The translations under genes were made by a program, and so were the position numbers. 64,000 bases of DNA, taken from positions 2,859,501 to 2,923,500 of the forward strand of contig NZ_CP152407.1 of assembly GCF_038958875.1 (NCBI RefSeq), in the 5' to 3' direction. The notes beneath the pieces are model-generated. The model was not told the origin of the DNA, did no database searches, and saw only the letters and a list, made by a program, of their open reading frames with translations. This document shows positions 26,056 through 34,998 of the stretch, in pieces (position 1 is the stretch's first letter; each line of letters opens with the position of its first letter). This DNA comes from Acidovorax sp. FHTAMBA (GTDB lineage Bacteria > Pseudomonadota > Gammaproteobacteria > Burkholderiales > Burkholderiaceae_C).

Positions 26056-26982
26056 TCAGAACACCGACCAGCCGGTGAACTCTGACAACTCTTGCAGCGC
26101 GCGCGTGCCGAGCAGTGAATTGCCAAACGCATTCAGGCCAGGAGACCAGACCGCGATCGATGCATGTCCCGGAACGACGGCAAGAATGCCGCCTCCGACG
26201 CCACTCTTGCCGGGGAAGCCGACCGAATAGGCAAAGTCGCCTGAACCATCATAGTGCCCCGCGACCAGCATCAAGGCGTTGATGCTGCGTGCCTGAGCTG
26301 GGTTCAGCAGGTGGGCTGCGGAGTCGAAGCCGGCCAGGAACCGGCCGACGCTGGCCAATTGCTGGCAGTTCATCGCGATCGCGCATTGGCGACAGTAAAT
26401 CTGCAGCAGCCGTTCGCATTCGGTGTGCAGATTACCGCACGAGCGTAGAAAGTACGCCAGGGAGAAGTTGCGGTAGGCCGTGCGGTATTCCGAGGCGGCA
26501 ACCTGTTCATCAATCGAGATCCGGTCATCTCCCGCCGCCGTGCGAACGAAATCCATCAGTTCGTCGAGTCCGCCGCCCGCGTCAGGCGCATCAAGCATGG
26601 CGTCGGTGGTGACCAGTGCACCCGCATTGACGAAAGGATTGCGCGGTTTGCCGCCTTCCTGCTCAAGCTCAATGACCGAGTTGAAGGTGTAGTTAGATGG
26701 TTCCTTGCCCACCCGCTTCCAGAGCCGGTCGCCGTGACGGCCCAATGCGATCGCCAGCGAGAAGACCTTTGAGATGCTCTGGATCGAAAACGGCGTCGCA
26801 GCGTCGCCCGCGCTCAGCTGCTCACCACTGGCCAGGCACACACTGATCCCGAACTGATGCACATCAACGCTGGCCAGTTGCGGAATGTAGTGCGCCACCC
26901 GGCCGCGTTTGTGTGCGCGCTTCATGCGCGCGTCGAGCCCTACCAGAAAGCTCTGGAGCGTTTCCAAAGCGGCGCGGTCCAT
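26056..26982 (-). CDS. glsA: Glutaminase
   Basis: The enzyme hydrolyses L-glutamine to glutamate and ammonia. The 308-residue protein has the serine-beta-lactamase-like fold of bacterial glutaminases: FSIQSISKVFSLAIAL with the Ser-x-x-Lys pair, EPSNYTFNSVIELE, the RNPFVNAGALVTTDAML block, YRNFSLAYFLRSCGNL, and the GKSGVGGGILAVVPG signature near the end. It starts only four bases after the M20 amidohydrolase stop on the same strand, so the two are almost certainly in one operon, with the MFS gene further upstream. A role after deacylation of an imported N-acyl-glutamine is an inference. Confidence 0.93.
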   Translation of the reverse strand: MDRAALETLQSFLVGLDARMKRAHKRGRVAHYIPQLASVDVHQFGISVCLASGEQLSAGDAATPFSIQSISKVFSLAIALGRHGDRLWKRVGKEPSNYTFNSVIELEQEGGKPRNPFVNAGALVTTDAMLDAPDAGGGLDELMDFVRTAAGDDRISIDEQVAASEYRTAYRNFSLAYFLRSCGNLHTECERLLQIYCRQCAIAMNCQQLASVGRFLAGFDSAAHLLNPAQARSINALMLVAGHYDGSGDFAYSVGFPGKSGVGGGILAVVPGHASIAVWSPGLNAFGNSLLGTRALQELSEFTGWSVF

Positions 26983-26985
26983 CGT

Positions 26986-28173
26986 TCAAACCAGATAACG
27001 CCGCGCCAGCAGCGCCCAGTATGCAGCGCCAATGGCCAGGTTGGCGTCGTTGAAGTCGTAACCCGGGTTGTGCACCATGCAGGCGCCCAGCTTGTCGCCA
27101 TCCCCGTTTCCAATCAACAGGTAGCTGCCGGGGCACTTCTCCAGCATGAAAGCGAAGTCTTCGCTGCCGGTGAGTGGCGGGGCCTGCGGCACGACGCGCT
27201 CGGCACCAACCAATTCGCTGCCAATCTGGCGGGCGAAGTCGGTTTCGTCCTTGCTGTTGACCAGTGCCGCGTAGCCGCGCCGATAGTCGATTTCAGCCTT
27301 GACGCCAAAGCTCTGCGCCTGAGCGTGGGCGATTTCGGTAATGCGCTGCTGCAGCAGGCTGCGCACCTCAGAATCGAGCGCGCGCACGCTCAGCTCGAGA
27401 TATGCGCTGTCGGGGATGACGTTATTGGCGCGGCCGGATTGCAGCACCCCCACAGTTACCACCGCTGTTTGCAGTGGATCGACGTTGCGCGAGACGACGG
27501 TCTGCAACGCCATCACCAGGCTGGCTGCCGCCACCACCGGATCGGCTGCCTTGTGCGGCACAGCACCGTGACCACCGTGACCTACCAGCGTGATGTAGAC
27601 CTTGTCAGAGGAGGCCATCATTGGGCCTTCGCGAAAGATCAAGTGCCCCTGTGGCCAGCCGGGCATGTTGTGCATGCTGAAGATAGCGTCACATGGGTAT
27701 TTGTCGAACAGGCCGTCGTTGATCATGCGTACGGCGCCACAGTCGCTGGTGCCGTACTCCTCCGCAGGCTGGAAAATCAGGTTGAGTGTCCCTGAGAAGT
27801 CACCCTGCTCTGCCAGCACCTTGGCTGCCGCCAGCAGCATGGCCGTATGTCCGTCGTGGCCGCAGGCATGCATGACGCCCTGGTTGCGACTTGCGTACTG
27901 CAGCCCCGTGGCTTCCTGGATCGGCAGTGCATCCATGTCCGCGCGCAGGCCCAGCGTGCGCTTGCCGTCGCCACGCTTGAGTTGCCCGACCACACCGGTG
28001 CCGCCCAGGCCGCGCTCAACGTGGTAACCCCAGTCCCGCAGGCGCGCAGCCACCAAATCACTGGTGCGCAGCTCTTCGAATGGCAGCTCGGGGTGCTGAT
28101 GGATATCACGGCGCAAAGCGATGAATTCGTCTTCGTGTGCGCGTACCGCCTGCAAGGTGTCTTGAACAGTCAT
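26986..28173 (-). CDS. M20-family metal-dependent amidohydrolase (N-acyl amino acid hydrolase type)
   Basis: A 395-residue dinuclear metal peptidase-like hydrolase. Metal-site motifs are GLRADMDALPIQE, HACGHDGHTAMLL, IFQPAEEYGTSD and the late LTGSEDFAFMLEK. The dimerisation lid with VGHGGHGAVPHKAADP lies at about 190-205. The closest functional groups are hippurate and indole-acetyl-amino acid hydrolases and N-acyl-amino acid aminohydrolases, which free an amino acid from an acyl group. It sits between glsA (4-base gap) and the MFS carrier. The exact acyl and amino parts cannot be read from sequence. Confidence 0.9.
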   Translation of the reverse strand: MTVQDTLQAVRAHEDEFIALRRDIHQHPELPFEELRTSDLVAARLRDWGYHVERGLGGTGVVGQLKRGDGKRTLGLRADMDALPIQEATGLQYASRNQGVMHACGHDGHTAMLLAAAKVLAEQGDFSGTLNLIFQPAEEYGTSDCGAVRMINDGLFDKYPCDAIFSMHNMPGWPQGHLIFREGPMMASSDKVYITLVGHGGHGAVPHKAADPVVAAASLVMALQTVVSRNVDPLQTAVVTVGVLQSGRANNVIPDSAYLELSVRALDSEVRSLLQQRITEIAHAQAQSFGVKAEIDYRRGYAALVNSKDETDFARQIGSELVGAERVVPQAPPLTGSEDFAFMLEKCPGSYLLIGNGDGDKLGACMVHNPGYDFNDANLAIGAAYWALLARRYLV

Positions 28174-28210
28174 GCTATGAACTCACAGTCCGGAAAAATT
28201 CGCCTGGTGA

Positions 28211-29551
28211 TCATTTCTGTAGTTCCTTGTCACCGCCGGTTTCGCGCATGAGCAGAATGCCGACGATGGCGATCAAGCTGGTGATAAGTACGTAGAGCGC
28301 TGGCGCCGCCGGGTTGTTGGTCACCTTGATGAGCCAGGTGATCACCAGTTGCGCGGTGCCGCCAAACAGCGCCACACCAAAGGCATAGGCAATCGACAGC
28401 CCGAGCGCGCGTACATGACCAGGGAACAGCTCCGGGATGGCCACCAGCGTTGGCGCGCCACCAATGCCCGTGAGCAATGCCAGCAGCGCAGTCGCCAGTG
28501 CCAAAGTGGCAACGCTGGTGTGCTCGATGAGTAGCATGTAAGCCGGATAGACCAGAACAAACAACGCCACGCGAGCCCAGAGCATCACAGGTTTGCGCCC
28601 ATACAGATCTGACAGCCAGCCCCCAAGCAGCGCACCCGCCCAGGTCGCCACGCCGAATACGATGGTCGCCGACATGGCGATCGTCGCGGAGAGCTTGAGC
28701 GTGGTCACGGCATAAGTGGTCATGTAGATCGCCGCATAGGTCGAGATCGTCACACCCAGGATTACCATGAGCGCCAGCATGATCGGTCGCAGATGGTGCC
28801 GGATATCGGCCAGCGGGCTCTTGATGGGTCCGCTATGCGTGGGATGCTCGAGGCTCTCAGGCATGTGGCGGCGCAGAAAGAAAGCAATGGGGATCAATGC
28901 CAGACCGAGCAAAAAAGGGATACGCCAACCCCACGCCAGCATCTGCTCCTTGCTTAGCGCCAGCGTGAGCACAATGCCGACGACGCCAGCCGCAAGCGAG
29001 GCTATGCCCTGGCTGGCAAGCTGCCAGCTGCCATACAGGCCGCGCCGGCCCTGGGGTGCGATCTCGATCAGATACGTCGTAGACGGCCCGACCTCGCCGC
29101 CCAGGGCCAGCCCCTGCACCAGCCGACAGGCAATGACGATGATGGGTGCCGCCAACCCGATGCTTGCGTACGAGGGGGTGAGCGCCATGCCGATCGTGCC
29201 GATCGTGATGAGCGCAATGGTCAACAGCATGGCCGGCTTGCGTCCGACACGATCAGCAAAAGAGCCGATCAGCAGCCCGCCCAAAGGGCGCGTGATGAAG
29301 CCAACGCCAAAGACCGCTACCGACAGCATCACTGTGACCAGCGGCTCGTCAGCAGGAAAGAAGGTCTGGCCGATATACACCGCGAAGAACGCGTAGGTGG
29401 TGAAATCAAAGAACTCCAGCGCGTTACCCGCCACTGTTGCAGCCACGACGCGGGGCTGCACCTTGCTCTTCGCGGCAGTTGAATTGTTCGATACGCGCTG
29501 GGATGTGGGCGGCAACGCGACGTCGCCCATACTGGAATTTTGAACGCCCAT
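28211..29551 (-). CDS. MFS transporter, metabolite:H+ symporter (MHS) type
   Basis: The 446-residue protein has twelve transmembrane helices. After an N-terminal tail it starts with the MHS-type opening VVAATVAGNALEFFDFTTYA. It also has the loop 2-3 signature GSFADRVGRKPAMLL, the VQGLALGGEVGPSTTYL helix, and the second-half repeat GWLSDLYGRKPVML. Members import carboxylates or amino-acid derivatives with protons. Start ATG 29551 is chosen because GGAGACAAATTC precedes it; the open frame upstream is non-coding and overlaps the divergent LysR gene. It is the first gene of the amidohydrolase-glutaminase unit. Confidence 0.9.
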   Translation of the reverse strand: MGVQNSSMGDVALPPTSQRVSNNSTAAKSKVQPRVVAATVAGNALEFFDFTTYAFFAVYIGQTFFPADEPLVTVMLSVAVFGVGFITRPLGGLLIGSFADRVGRKPAMLLTIALITIGTIGMALTPSYASIGLAAPIIVIACRLVQGLALGGEVGPSTTYLIEIAPQGRRGLYGSWQLASQGIASLAAGVVGIVLTLALSKEQMLAWGWRIPFLLGLALIPIAFFLRRHMPESLEHPTHSGPIKSPLADIRHHLRPIMLALMVILGVTISTYAAIYMTTYAVTTLKLSATIAMSATIVFGVATWAGALLGGWLSDLYGRKPVMLWARVALFVLVYPAYMLLIEHTSVATLALATALLALLTGIGGAPTLVAIPELFPGHVRALGLSIAYAFGVALFGGTAQLVITWLIKVTNNPAAPALYVLITSLIAIVGILLMRETGGDKELQK

Positions 29552-29677
29552 GAATTTGTCTCCGGATGATTGCTGCTGCCCTGGACGACAGCGTGCGAAA
29601 TCATATGAATCATGATCAAATGCGTCTAATGCATAATTTATTCGGAATGCATTCAAAAATCTCATGCGACAAACGAA
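29552..29677. promoter_or_regulatory. Divergent regulatory region between MFS carrier and LysR regulator
   Basis: A markedly AT-rich 126-base gap holding several short palindromes: ATCATGAT near 29610, ATGCAT at 29629-29634 and GAATGCATTC at 29645-29654. LysR regulators usually bind such dyads between their own gene and the divergent target. This makes the region the likely control point of the whole cluster. Confidence 0.55.
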
Positions 29678-30580
29678 ATGAACCTGCGCCATCTGGAGTA
29701 CCTGCTGGCTGTGGCGGACACCGGTTCGTTCAGCCGCGCCGCGGAGCGGTGCCACATCACCCAGTCCGCCCTGAGTCGCAGCATCCAGACCCTCGAAGAC
29801 GACCTCGGAGCACGTCTGATAGACCGAATGGGCAAGCGCAACGAGTTGACGCCGTTCGGCCAGACCGTTGCAAGCCGGGCGCGCCGCATGGTGCTGGATG
29901 CCGTTGAGCTAAAACGCAGCGCACAGCTATTGCAAGAGGGCTACTTGGGGGTCATCCGCATTGGGCTCGGCGCGGGGCCTACTGCACTGCTGATGCAGCC
30001 CTTTCTGCGTTACATGGCCTGCATGCATCCAAGAGTGCAGGTCAGCCTCGAATCAGGCCCCCCCGAGTTGCAGACCAACCGCTTGCGCGAACGTGGATTC
30101 GACGCACTGGTTGTGGATCTACGCAGCGTCACGCCAGCTGATGACCTGTTGATCGAAGATTTGGGTCAAATGCGCGGTGGTTTCATCTGTCGCGCGGGTC
30201 ACCCCCTTACCAAGCTCAACACCCCCATTACATTTGCACACCTCCAACGCTATCCGTTAGGGTCGACTTCACTCAATCCGGAGTTGGCACGTCTTCTGAT
30301 CACCCGCTATGGACCCGCAGCGGATCCCCAGGTCGCGGTGACCCTGCGCTGCAACGATGTCAACAGTTTGCTACACGCGGTACACGGCAGTGACGCGGTG
30401 TTCCTCGGCCTAATCAGCCCTGCGCGTGAAGCCATCGCCAACGGTAGCTTGGTGGAGTTGCCCATCACTCCGGCGTTGAACGAGGGCGCACACTTTGCGT
30501 TCGTTACCCTGGCCGACCGTACTGAAGCGCCTGCCATGGGAATTTTTCGCCAGTTTGTAGCCGAGCATCTGCATGACTGA
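29678..30580 (+). CDS. LysR-family transcriptional regulator
   Basis: The 300-residue regulator has a canonical N-terminal HTH (MNLRHLEYLLAVADTGSFSR, then AAERCHITQSALSRSIQTLE) and a periplasmic-binding-protein-like effector domain from about residue 90. It is divergent from the MFS-amidohydrolase-glutaminase operon and most probably controls it in response to the imported compound or a breakdown product. Its start at 29678 is the first Met of the domain. Confidence 0.92.
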   Translation: MNLRHLEYLLAVADTGSFSRAAERCHITQSALSRSIQTLEDDLGARLIDRMGKRNELTPFGQTVASRARRMVLDAVELKRSAQLLQEGYLGVIRIGLGAGPTALLMQPFLRYMACMHPRVQVSLESGPPELQTNRLRERGFDALVVDLRSVTPADDLLIEDLGQMRGGFICRAGHPLTKLNTPITFAHLQRYPLGSTSLNPELARLLITRYGPAADPQVAVTLRCNDVNSLLHAVHGSDAVFLGLISPAREAIANGSLVELPITPALNEGAHFAFVTLADRTEAPAMGIFRQFVAEHLHD

Positions 30581-30948
30581 GAGCCCCTTGTGGGCCACGC
30601 TAAATCTTCCAAGAGCCTTGGTTCAAAGTCTTTTTGGAGTTGCACGAGTCCTTTGCTGGGTTGGGATGCAAGGCACGGGGCGCTTCGTACAGCTCGGCTA
30701 TCCACAAGCGCCGTAACGCCGCAGACCGCCCGGCAAGGCAATTGCCCAAAGGGTTGGGTGAAATCGGGCCGATGAATTTGGAGTTTTGGCACCCCCCGAT
30801 GCTTGCCCAAGCGGTCGCTCGCCAAAAATTGACCAGCAGTTGGAACGAGTCGGCTGCTGCAAACCGTCGTGTCACACAAGCCAGCCACCAGAAAACCGGC
30901 TGCTGGACCATGGCCGACAGTGCTACATATCCAGTCGGGCAAACACAT
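30581..30948. other. 368-base gap of unlike composition, no gene recognised
   Basis: No start-plus-motif gene can be called here. Open frames exist on both strands (for example MNLEFWHPPMLAQAVARQ on plus and RSAALRRLWIAELYEAPRAL on minus). The DNA looks less GC-biased at third positions than the neighbours, which suggests a mobile-element or foreign remnant rather than a native gene. I cannot identify it. Confidence 0.3.
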
Positions 30949-31884
30949 TCAACCGGGAATATCAGCCCCAAAGCCCCACAACTGCCCCACCCCCCGCGCC
31001 AGCTCCACCGCCATCGCCACCGCGTTCGTAGGGTGCGCCACGCAATCCGTGCTCCAGAACTCTCCTACCCCTGCCGCGTGCAGCGCGGCCAGGGCCTCTG
31101 CGTCGATCAGCGCGTGCGTCACCGCCACGTCCACCGAGGCAGCGCCCGCCTGCAGCAGCAGCCGCGCCGCCTGGGCCAGGGTGTGGCCGGTGCTGGCCAT
31201 GTCGTCGAGCAGCACCACCGCCCTGCCCTGCACGGCCACGGGTGGCAGGTGGATGGTGACGCTGCGGTCGCCGTGGCGCTCCTTGGTGCAGACGGCGTGC
31301 TCCAGGCCGTGGCGCGCGGCGGCCTGGGCCACCCATTGGGCGGATTCGCCGTCGGGGCCCACCAGAAGCGCGCCGGGGCGCTGCTGCACGATCCAGTCGG
31401 CCAGCAGCGGCGCGCCGCTCAGGGCCACGGTGCGCGCGGCGGGCACGGCATCGTCAAGCGTGGCGACCCGGTGCAGGTGCGGGTCCACGGTGACCACGGC
31501 GTCGAACAGGCTGGCGAGAAAGGGGCCGACGATTCGCTGGCTCACGGCCTCGCCAGGGTTGAAGGCGATGTCCTGGCGCATATAAGCCAGGTAGGGCGCC
31601 ACCAGCGTGAGCTGGCGCACGCCCAGGCTGCGCGCACCCCGCGCGGCGAGCAGCAGCTCGATGAGTTTTTCGTTGGGCTGGTCCAGGCTGCGCAGCAGCA
31701 CGGCGCGTGCGGGCAGTTGGCCCGCGGCGTCCACGGGCAGGGTGAGCTTGAGCTCGCCATCTGGGAAGCGGTGGCGCGCGATCTCCAGAGCGGGAAGGCC
31801 GCAGGCGGCGGCCAGGCGGGCGGCGGCGGCGCGTTCGCCGTCGAAGTGCAGCAGGCAGGCCGCGGGGGCGTCGGGCGCGGCCAC
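30949..31884 (-). CDS. Ribose-phosphate diphosphokinase (PRPP synthase)-like protein
   Basis: A 311-residue protein of the PRPP-synthase fold. It has the ATP-site motif YMRQDIAFNPGEAVS (the housekeeping enzyme has RQDRK), the DPHLHRV metal site, the CTKERHGD loop and the PRPP motif VVLLDDMASTGHT. Ribose-phosphate to PRPP conversion is the family reaction, but the ATP loop is clearly diverged from the house enzyme and the sugar substrate may differ. Start GTG 31884 lies six bases from the upstream gene's stop, with GGAG overlapping it, so the two are coupled. It may act on the product of the phosphorylase-like neighbour. Confidence 0.82.
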   Translation of the reverse strand: MAAPDAPAACLLHFDGERAAAARLAAACGLPALEIARHRFPDGELKLTLPVDAAGQLPARAVLLRSLDQPNEKLIELLLAARGARSLGVRQLTLVAPYLAYMRQDIAFNPGEAVSQRIVGPFLASLFDAVVTVDPHLHRVATLDDAVPAARTVALSGAPLLADWIVQQRPGALLVGPDGESAQWVAQAAARHGLEHAVCTKERHGDRSVTIHLPPVAVQGRAVVLLDDMASTGHTLAQAARLLLQAGAASVDVAVTHALIDAEALAALHAAGVGEFWSTDCVAHPTNAVAMAVELARGVGQLWGFGADIPG

Positions 31885-31886
31885 GC

Positions 31887-33506
31887 TCAGAACTCCACGA
31901 ACACGTGGGGCACCTCGTCGGCGCTGCCGATGCGGTAGCCGCTGGCGCGATGGCTGGCCTGGCGGGCAAACTCCAGGTCGGCCGGGAAGCCCGCATGCAC
32001 GCGGTACATGGGCTGGCCTGGGGTCACGGCGTCGCCGAGCTTGCACAGCAGGTCCACGCCCGCGCCCTGCACCTTGGGTGCGCCGGCCAGGCGGGCGATG
32101 CGGGCGATCTGCTGGTTGTCTATGCCCGCCACCACGCCGGCGGCGGGTGCGCAGATCTCGAATTGCAGCGCGCCAAGGTTGGGGCTGTTGTGGTCGAACT
32201 CCTTGGCGCCCTGCGCGGCGATGATGTCGCGCATGCGCGCCAGCGCCCGGCCCGAGTCGAGGATGTCACGCGCAATTGCATAGCCGTCGCCGCCCCGCAC
32301 ATCGGGGTCGCATTCAATCAGGCGCCCGGCCAGGCGCAAGGACTTTTGCCGCAGGTCGTCAGGTGCGCGCGGGTCGTTTTGCAGCACCCGCATCACGTCG
32401 CGCGCCTCCAGCACCGGGCCCACGCCGTTGCCCACGGGCTGGCGGCCGTCGGTGATGACCACGTCCAGCGACAGGCCCATGCGCCGCGCCACGTATTCAA
32501 ACAGGCGGCGCAGGCGCTGCGCCTCGGGCATGGAGCGCACCTTGGCCGTGGGGCCGATGGGAATGTCGAGCACCAGGTGCGTGGCACCGGCCGCCACCTT
32601 TTTCGACAGGATGGATGCCACCATCTGCCCGGCCGAGTCGATGGACAGCGGCCGCTCCACCGAGATCAGCACATCATCTGCGGGCGACAGGTTGGCCGTG
32701 CCGCCCCAGGCCAGGCAGCCCCGGTAGTCGCGCACGATGTCGGCCAGCTGGTCGAACGGCAGCTCCACCTTGGCCAGTACCTCCATGGTGTCGGCCGTGC
32801 CGGCGGGCGACGTGATGGCGCGTGACGAAGTCTTGGGGCACAGCATGCCGTGCGCCGCGACGATGGGCACCACGAGCATGGTGGTACGGTTGCCGGGAAT
32901 GCCGCCGATGCAGTGTTTGTCGACCACCAGCGGTTCGTGCCAGTCCAGGCGCCGGCCGCTGGCCACCATGGCGTCGGTCAGGAAGAACACTTCCTCACGG
33001 TCCAGCTCGCTCTGGTGGCAGGCCACCACAAAGGCGGTGAGTTCGATCTTGGAATAGCGGTGGTTGGCAATGTCGCGCACGATGGCGCCAAAGTCCTCGC
33101 GCGTGAGGCGCTCGCTGGCGATCTTGCGGAACAGCGCGCCCATGGATTCAGGGGGTTCGGCCTGCGCCACCGATACGGTGTGGCCGTTGTCCACACCCAA
33201 CTGGGCGAAGGCGTCTTCCGACAGGCCCAGCTCATGGCAGCCCACGATGGCGGCATCGTCCACCACGTTCACCGTGGCCAGGATGCGCCGGCCGTTGGCG
33301 CGCACCTCGATCTTGGACAGGGCCTGAAAGCCCTCGGCCCGGTACACCGCACAGTCGCGGTGCAGGTAAGCCACGTTTTCGCGCCAGGTGTCGATGGCCA
33401 CTCGGCGCAGGGCCAGCTGGGAGCGCGGCAGCGCATCATCGGTCGACGCAGCGGGCAACGCAGCAGCAGGTGTAGAGGAAGAAAAAGAAGTCTCGGAATG
33501 CATCAC
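31887..33506 (-). CDS. AMP phosphorylase / thymidine phosphorylase family protein (long form)
   Basis: A 539-residue protein with an N-terminal extra domain (to about 105) and then the glycosyltransferase-fold phosphorylase core. The core shows SERLTREDFGAIVRDIANHRY, the phosphate-binding VVDKHCIGGIPGNRTT, KTSSRAITSPAGTADTMEVL and, near the end, GVVAGIDNQQIARIARLAG. The extra N-terminal domain is what sets archaeal-type AMP phosphorylases apart from plain DeoA. The reaction is phosphorolysis of a nucleotide or nucleoside into a base and ribose (bis)phosphate. It is two bases from the PRPP-synthase-like gene on the same strand. AMP versus nucleoside as substrate is unproven. Confidence 0.85.
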   Translation of the reverse strand: MMHSETSFSSSTPAAALPAASTDDALPRSQLALRRVAIDTWRENVAYLHRDCAVYRAEGFQALSKIEVRANGRRILATVNVVDDAAIVGCHELGLSEDAFAQLGVDNGHTVSVAQAEPPESMGALFRKIASERLTREDFGAIVRDIANHRYSKIELTAFVVACHQSELDREEVFFLTDAMVASGRRLDWHEPLVVDKHCIGGIPGNRTTMLVVPIVAAHGMLCPKTSSRAITSPAGTADTMEVLAKVELPFDQLADIVRDYRGCLAWGGTANLSPADDVLISVERPLSIDSAGQMVASILSKKVAAGATHLVLDIPIGPTAKVRSMPEAQRLRRLFEYVARRMGLSLDVVITDGRQPVGNGVGPVLEARDVMRVLQNDPRAPDDLRQKSLRLAGRLIECDPDVRGGDGYAIARDILDSGRALARMRDIIAAQGAKEFDHNSPNLGALQFEICAPAAGVVAGIDNQQIARIARLAGAPKVQGAGVDLLCKLGDAVTPGQPMYRVHAGFPADLEFARQASHRASGYRIGSADEVPHVFVEF

Positions 33507-33638
33507 GCCAGCCTAACGCCAAAGTGCCCGGTCAGCCCCCGGGAGCATCCCGCCCTGCCGCGATTGCGCGGGATATCTTCCAGTTCACATGACCTGCATC
33601 AAGATTTTTGCCCTGCCCGGCCCCGACAACAGGGCGGC

Positions 33639-34805
33639 TCACTGGGGCAACAAGCGCAGCAACCGGCCCTGCGGACTGTCGGTCACCATATAGAGAAAGC
33701 CGTCGGGGCCCTGCCGCACGTCGCGAATGCGCTCGCCATTGCCTTGCAGCAGCTTTTCCTCGCGCTGCACCTTGCCGCCCGCCACCTCCAGCCGGTGCAG
33801 GGTGCCAAATTTGAGCGACCCGACAAACAGGCTGCCCTGCCATGCTGCGCCGTAGCGCGCGCTGGTGAGAAACGCCATGCCGGATGGCGCAATGGAGGGC
33901 ACCCAGTAGTGCAGCGGCTGCTCTGTGCCCGCCTTGGCCGTGCCCTCGCCCATCTTGCCGCCACCGTAGTTTTCGCCGTAAGTCACCACCGGCCAGCCGT
34001 AGTTGCGGCCGGGCTGGGGCAGGTTGATCTCATCGCCCCCCTGCGGGCCATGCTCGTGCATCCACAGCGTGCCATCGGGGGCCAGCGTGGCGCCCTGCGG
34101 GTTGCGGTGGCCGTAACTCCAAATCTCTGGCAAGGCGCCGCTCTGGCTGACAAACGGATTGCCGGGCGGCACAGCACCTTCGGGCGTGATGCGGATGATC
34201 TTGCCGTGGTGGTTGTCGAGCTTTTGCGCATCGTCCTTGCGCTGGTAGCGCTCGCCCAGCGCCAGGAACAGGTTGCCGTCCGCCGCCTGCACGATGCGGC
34301 AGCCATAGTGCAGGCTGCTTTCCACCTTGGGCTGCTGGCTGAAGATCACCTTCACGTCCTGCAGGCTGCGCGCATCCGGCGACAGCGTCGCCCGCCCAAG
34401 GGCCGTGCTGTTGCCCCGTGCGCCAGGGGCTGCAGGCTCGGAAAAACAGAAGAAGATGCGGCGGTTGGCCTCAAACGCCGTGTCGGTCACCACATCCAGC
34501 AGGCCACCCTGCCCGCCCGTGGCGATGGCCGGAAGCCCCGCAACCGGTGCACTCACCTGCCCGGTGGCGCTCACCACGCGCATCTGCCCCGACCGCTCGG
34601 TGACAAGGAACTGCCCCTGGGGCAAAAAGGCCACCGCCCACGGGTTCTTCAGCCCCTGGGCCACCGCCACCAGCGCCACCGCAGGCGACGCAGTTTGTGC
34701 AGCCGTGGATGTGGCCGTTGCGATGGAAGCGCCGAACGCTACCAAAACAATAGCTACTCGCGCTTTACCAGTAAGCGCCGGTGGCGTTTTTTGTTTGAAT
34801 TTCAT
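33639..34805 (-). CDS. PQQ-dependent sugar (aldose) dehydrogenase, soluble beta-propeller type
   Basis: A 388-residue exported protein of the YliI/soluble glucose dehydrogenase family that oxidises sugars with pyrroloquinoline quinone in the periplasm. Propeller motifs include GLKNPWAVAFLPQGQFLVTE, GGQGGLLDVVTD, SYGHRNPQGATLAPDGTLWM, EHGPQGGDEINLPQPGRNYGW and APSGMAFLTSARY. The signal peptide is unusual: residues ~5-22 (KTPPALTGKARVAIVLV) are read from a palindromic repeat copy at 34742-34796, giving the basic N-part and the start of the hydrophobic core. No PQQ biosynthesis genes are in the window. Confidence 0.9.
   Translation of the reverse strand: MKFKQKTPPALTGKARVAIVLVAFGASIATATSTAAQTASPAVALVAVAQGLKNPWAVAFLPQGQFLVTERSGQMRVVSATGQVSAPVAGLPAIATGGQGGLLDVVTDTAFEANRRIFFCFSEPAAPGARGNSTALGRATLSPDARSLQDVKVIFSQQPKVESSLHYGCRIVQAADGNLFLALGERYQRKDDAQKLDNHHGKIIRITPEGAVPPGNPFVSQSGALPEIWSYGHRNPQGATLAPDGTLWMHEHGPQGGDEINLPQPGRNYGWPVVTYGENYGGGKMGEGTAKAGTEQPLHYWVPSIAPSGMAFLTSARYGAAWQGSLFVGSLKFGTLHRLEVAGGKVQREEKLLQGNGERIRDVRQGPDGFLYMVTDSPQGRLLRLLPQ
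34742..34796 (-). repeat. Palindromic repeat copy 7, translated as signal peptide
   Basis: On the minus (coding) strand it reads GCCACCGGCGCTTACTGGTA then AAGCGCGAGTAGCTATTGTT. It is in frame inside the first 22 codons of the sugar dehydrogenase gene. Confidence 0.8.
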
Positions 34806-34998
34806 GGACTTGAACTCCGTTTTTATCCGTGGAACCGGGGCTTGCCAGCAGTGAGGGCGCCCAAGCGCCCGTGCGCGTCCGCCGGCCCCCCGGTGGCATC
34901 CGGAAAAACCCGAACCTTCGATTTAGTTGAACAAAATCAAGGACTTGCAAAAGGGCGCCGGTTTGGCATGTAAGGATACCGTGGTACCCTTCGCCCCC

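Noticed and set aside
32850..34973. A 707-codon plus-strand open frame across the phosphorylase-like and sugar dehydrogenase genes.
   Set aside because: It crosses the boundary of two genuine minus-strand genes and has no motif or ribosome site; it is antisense noise of GC-rich coding DNA.
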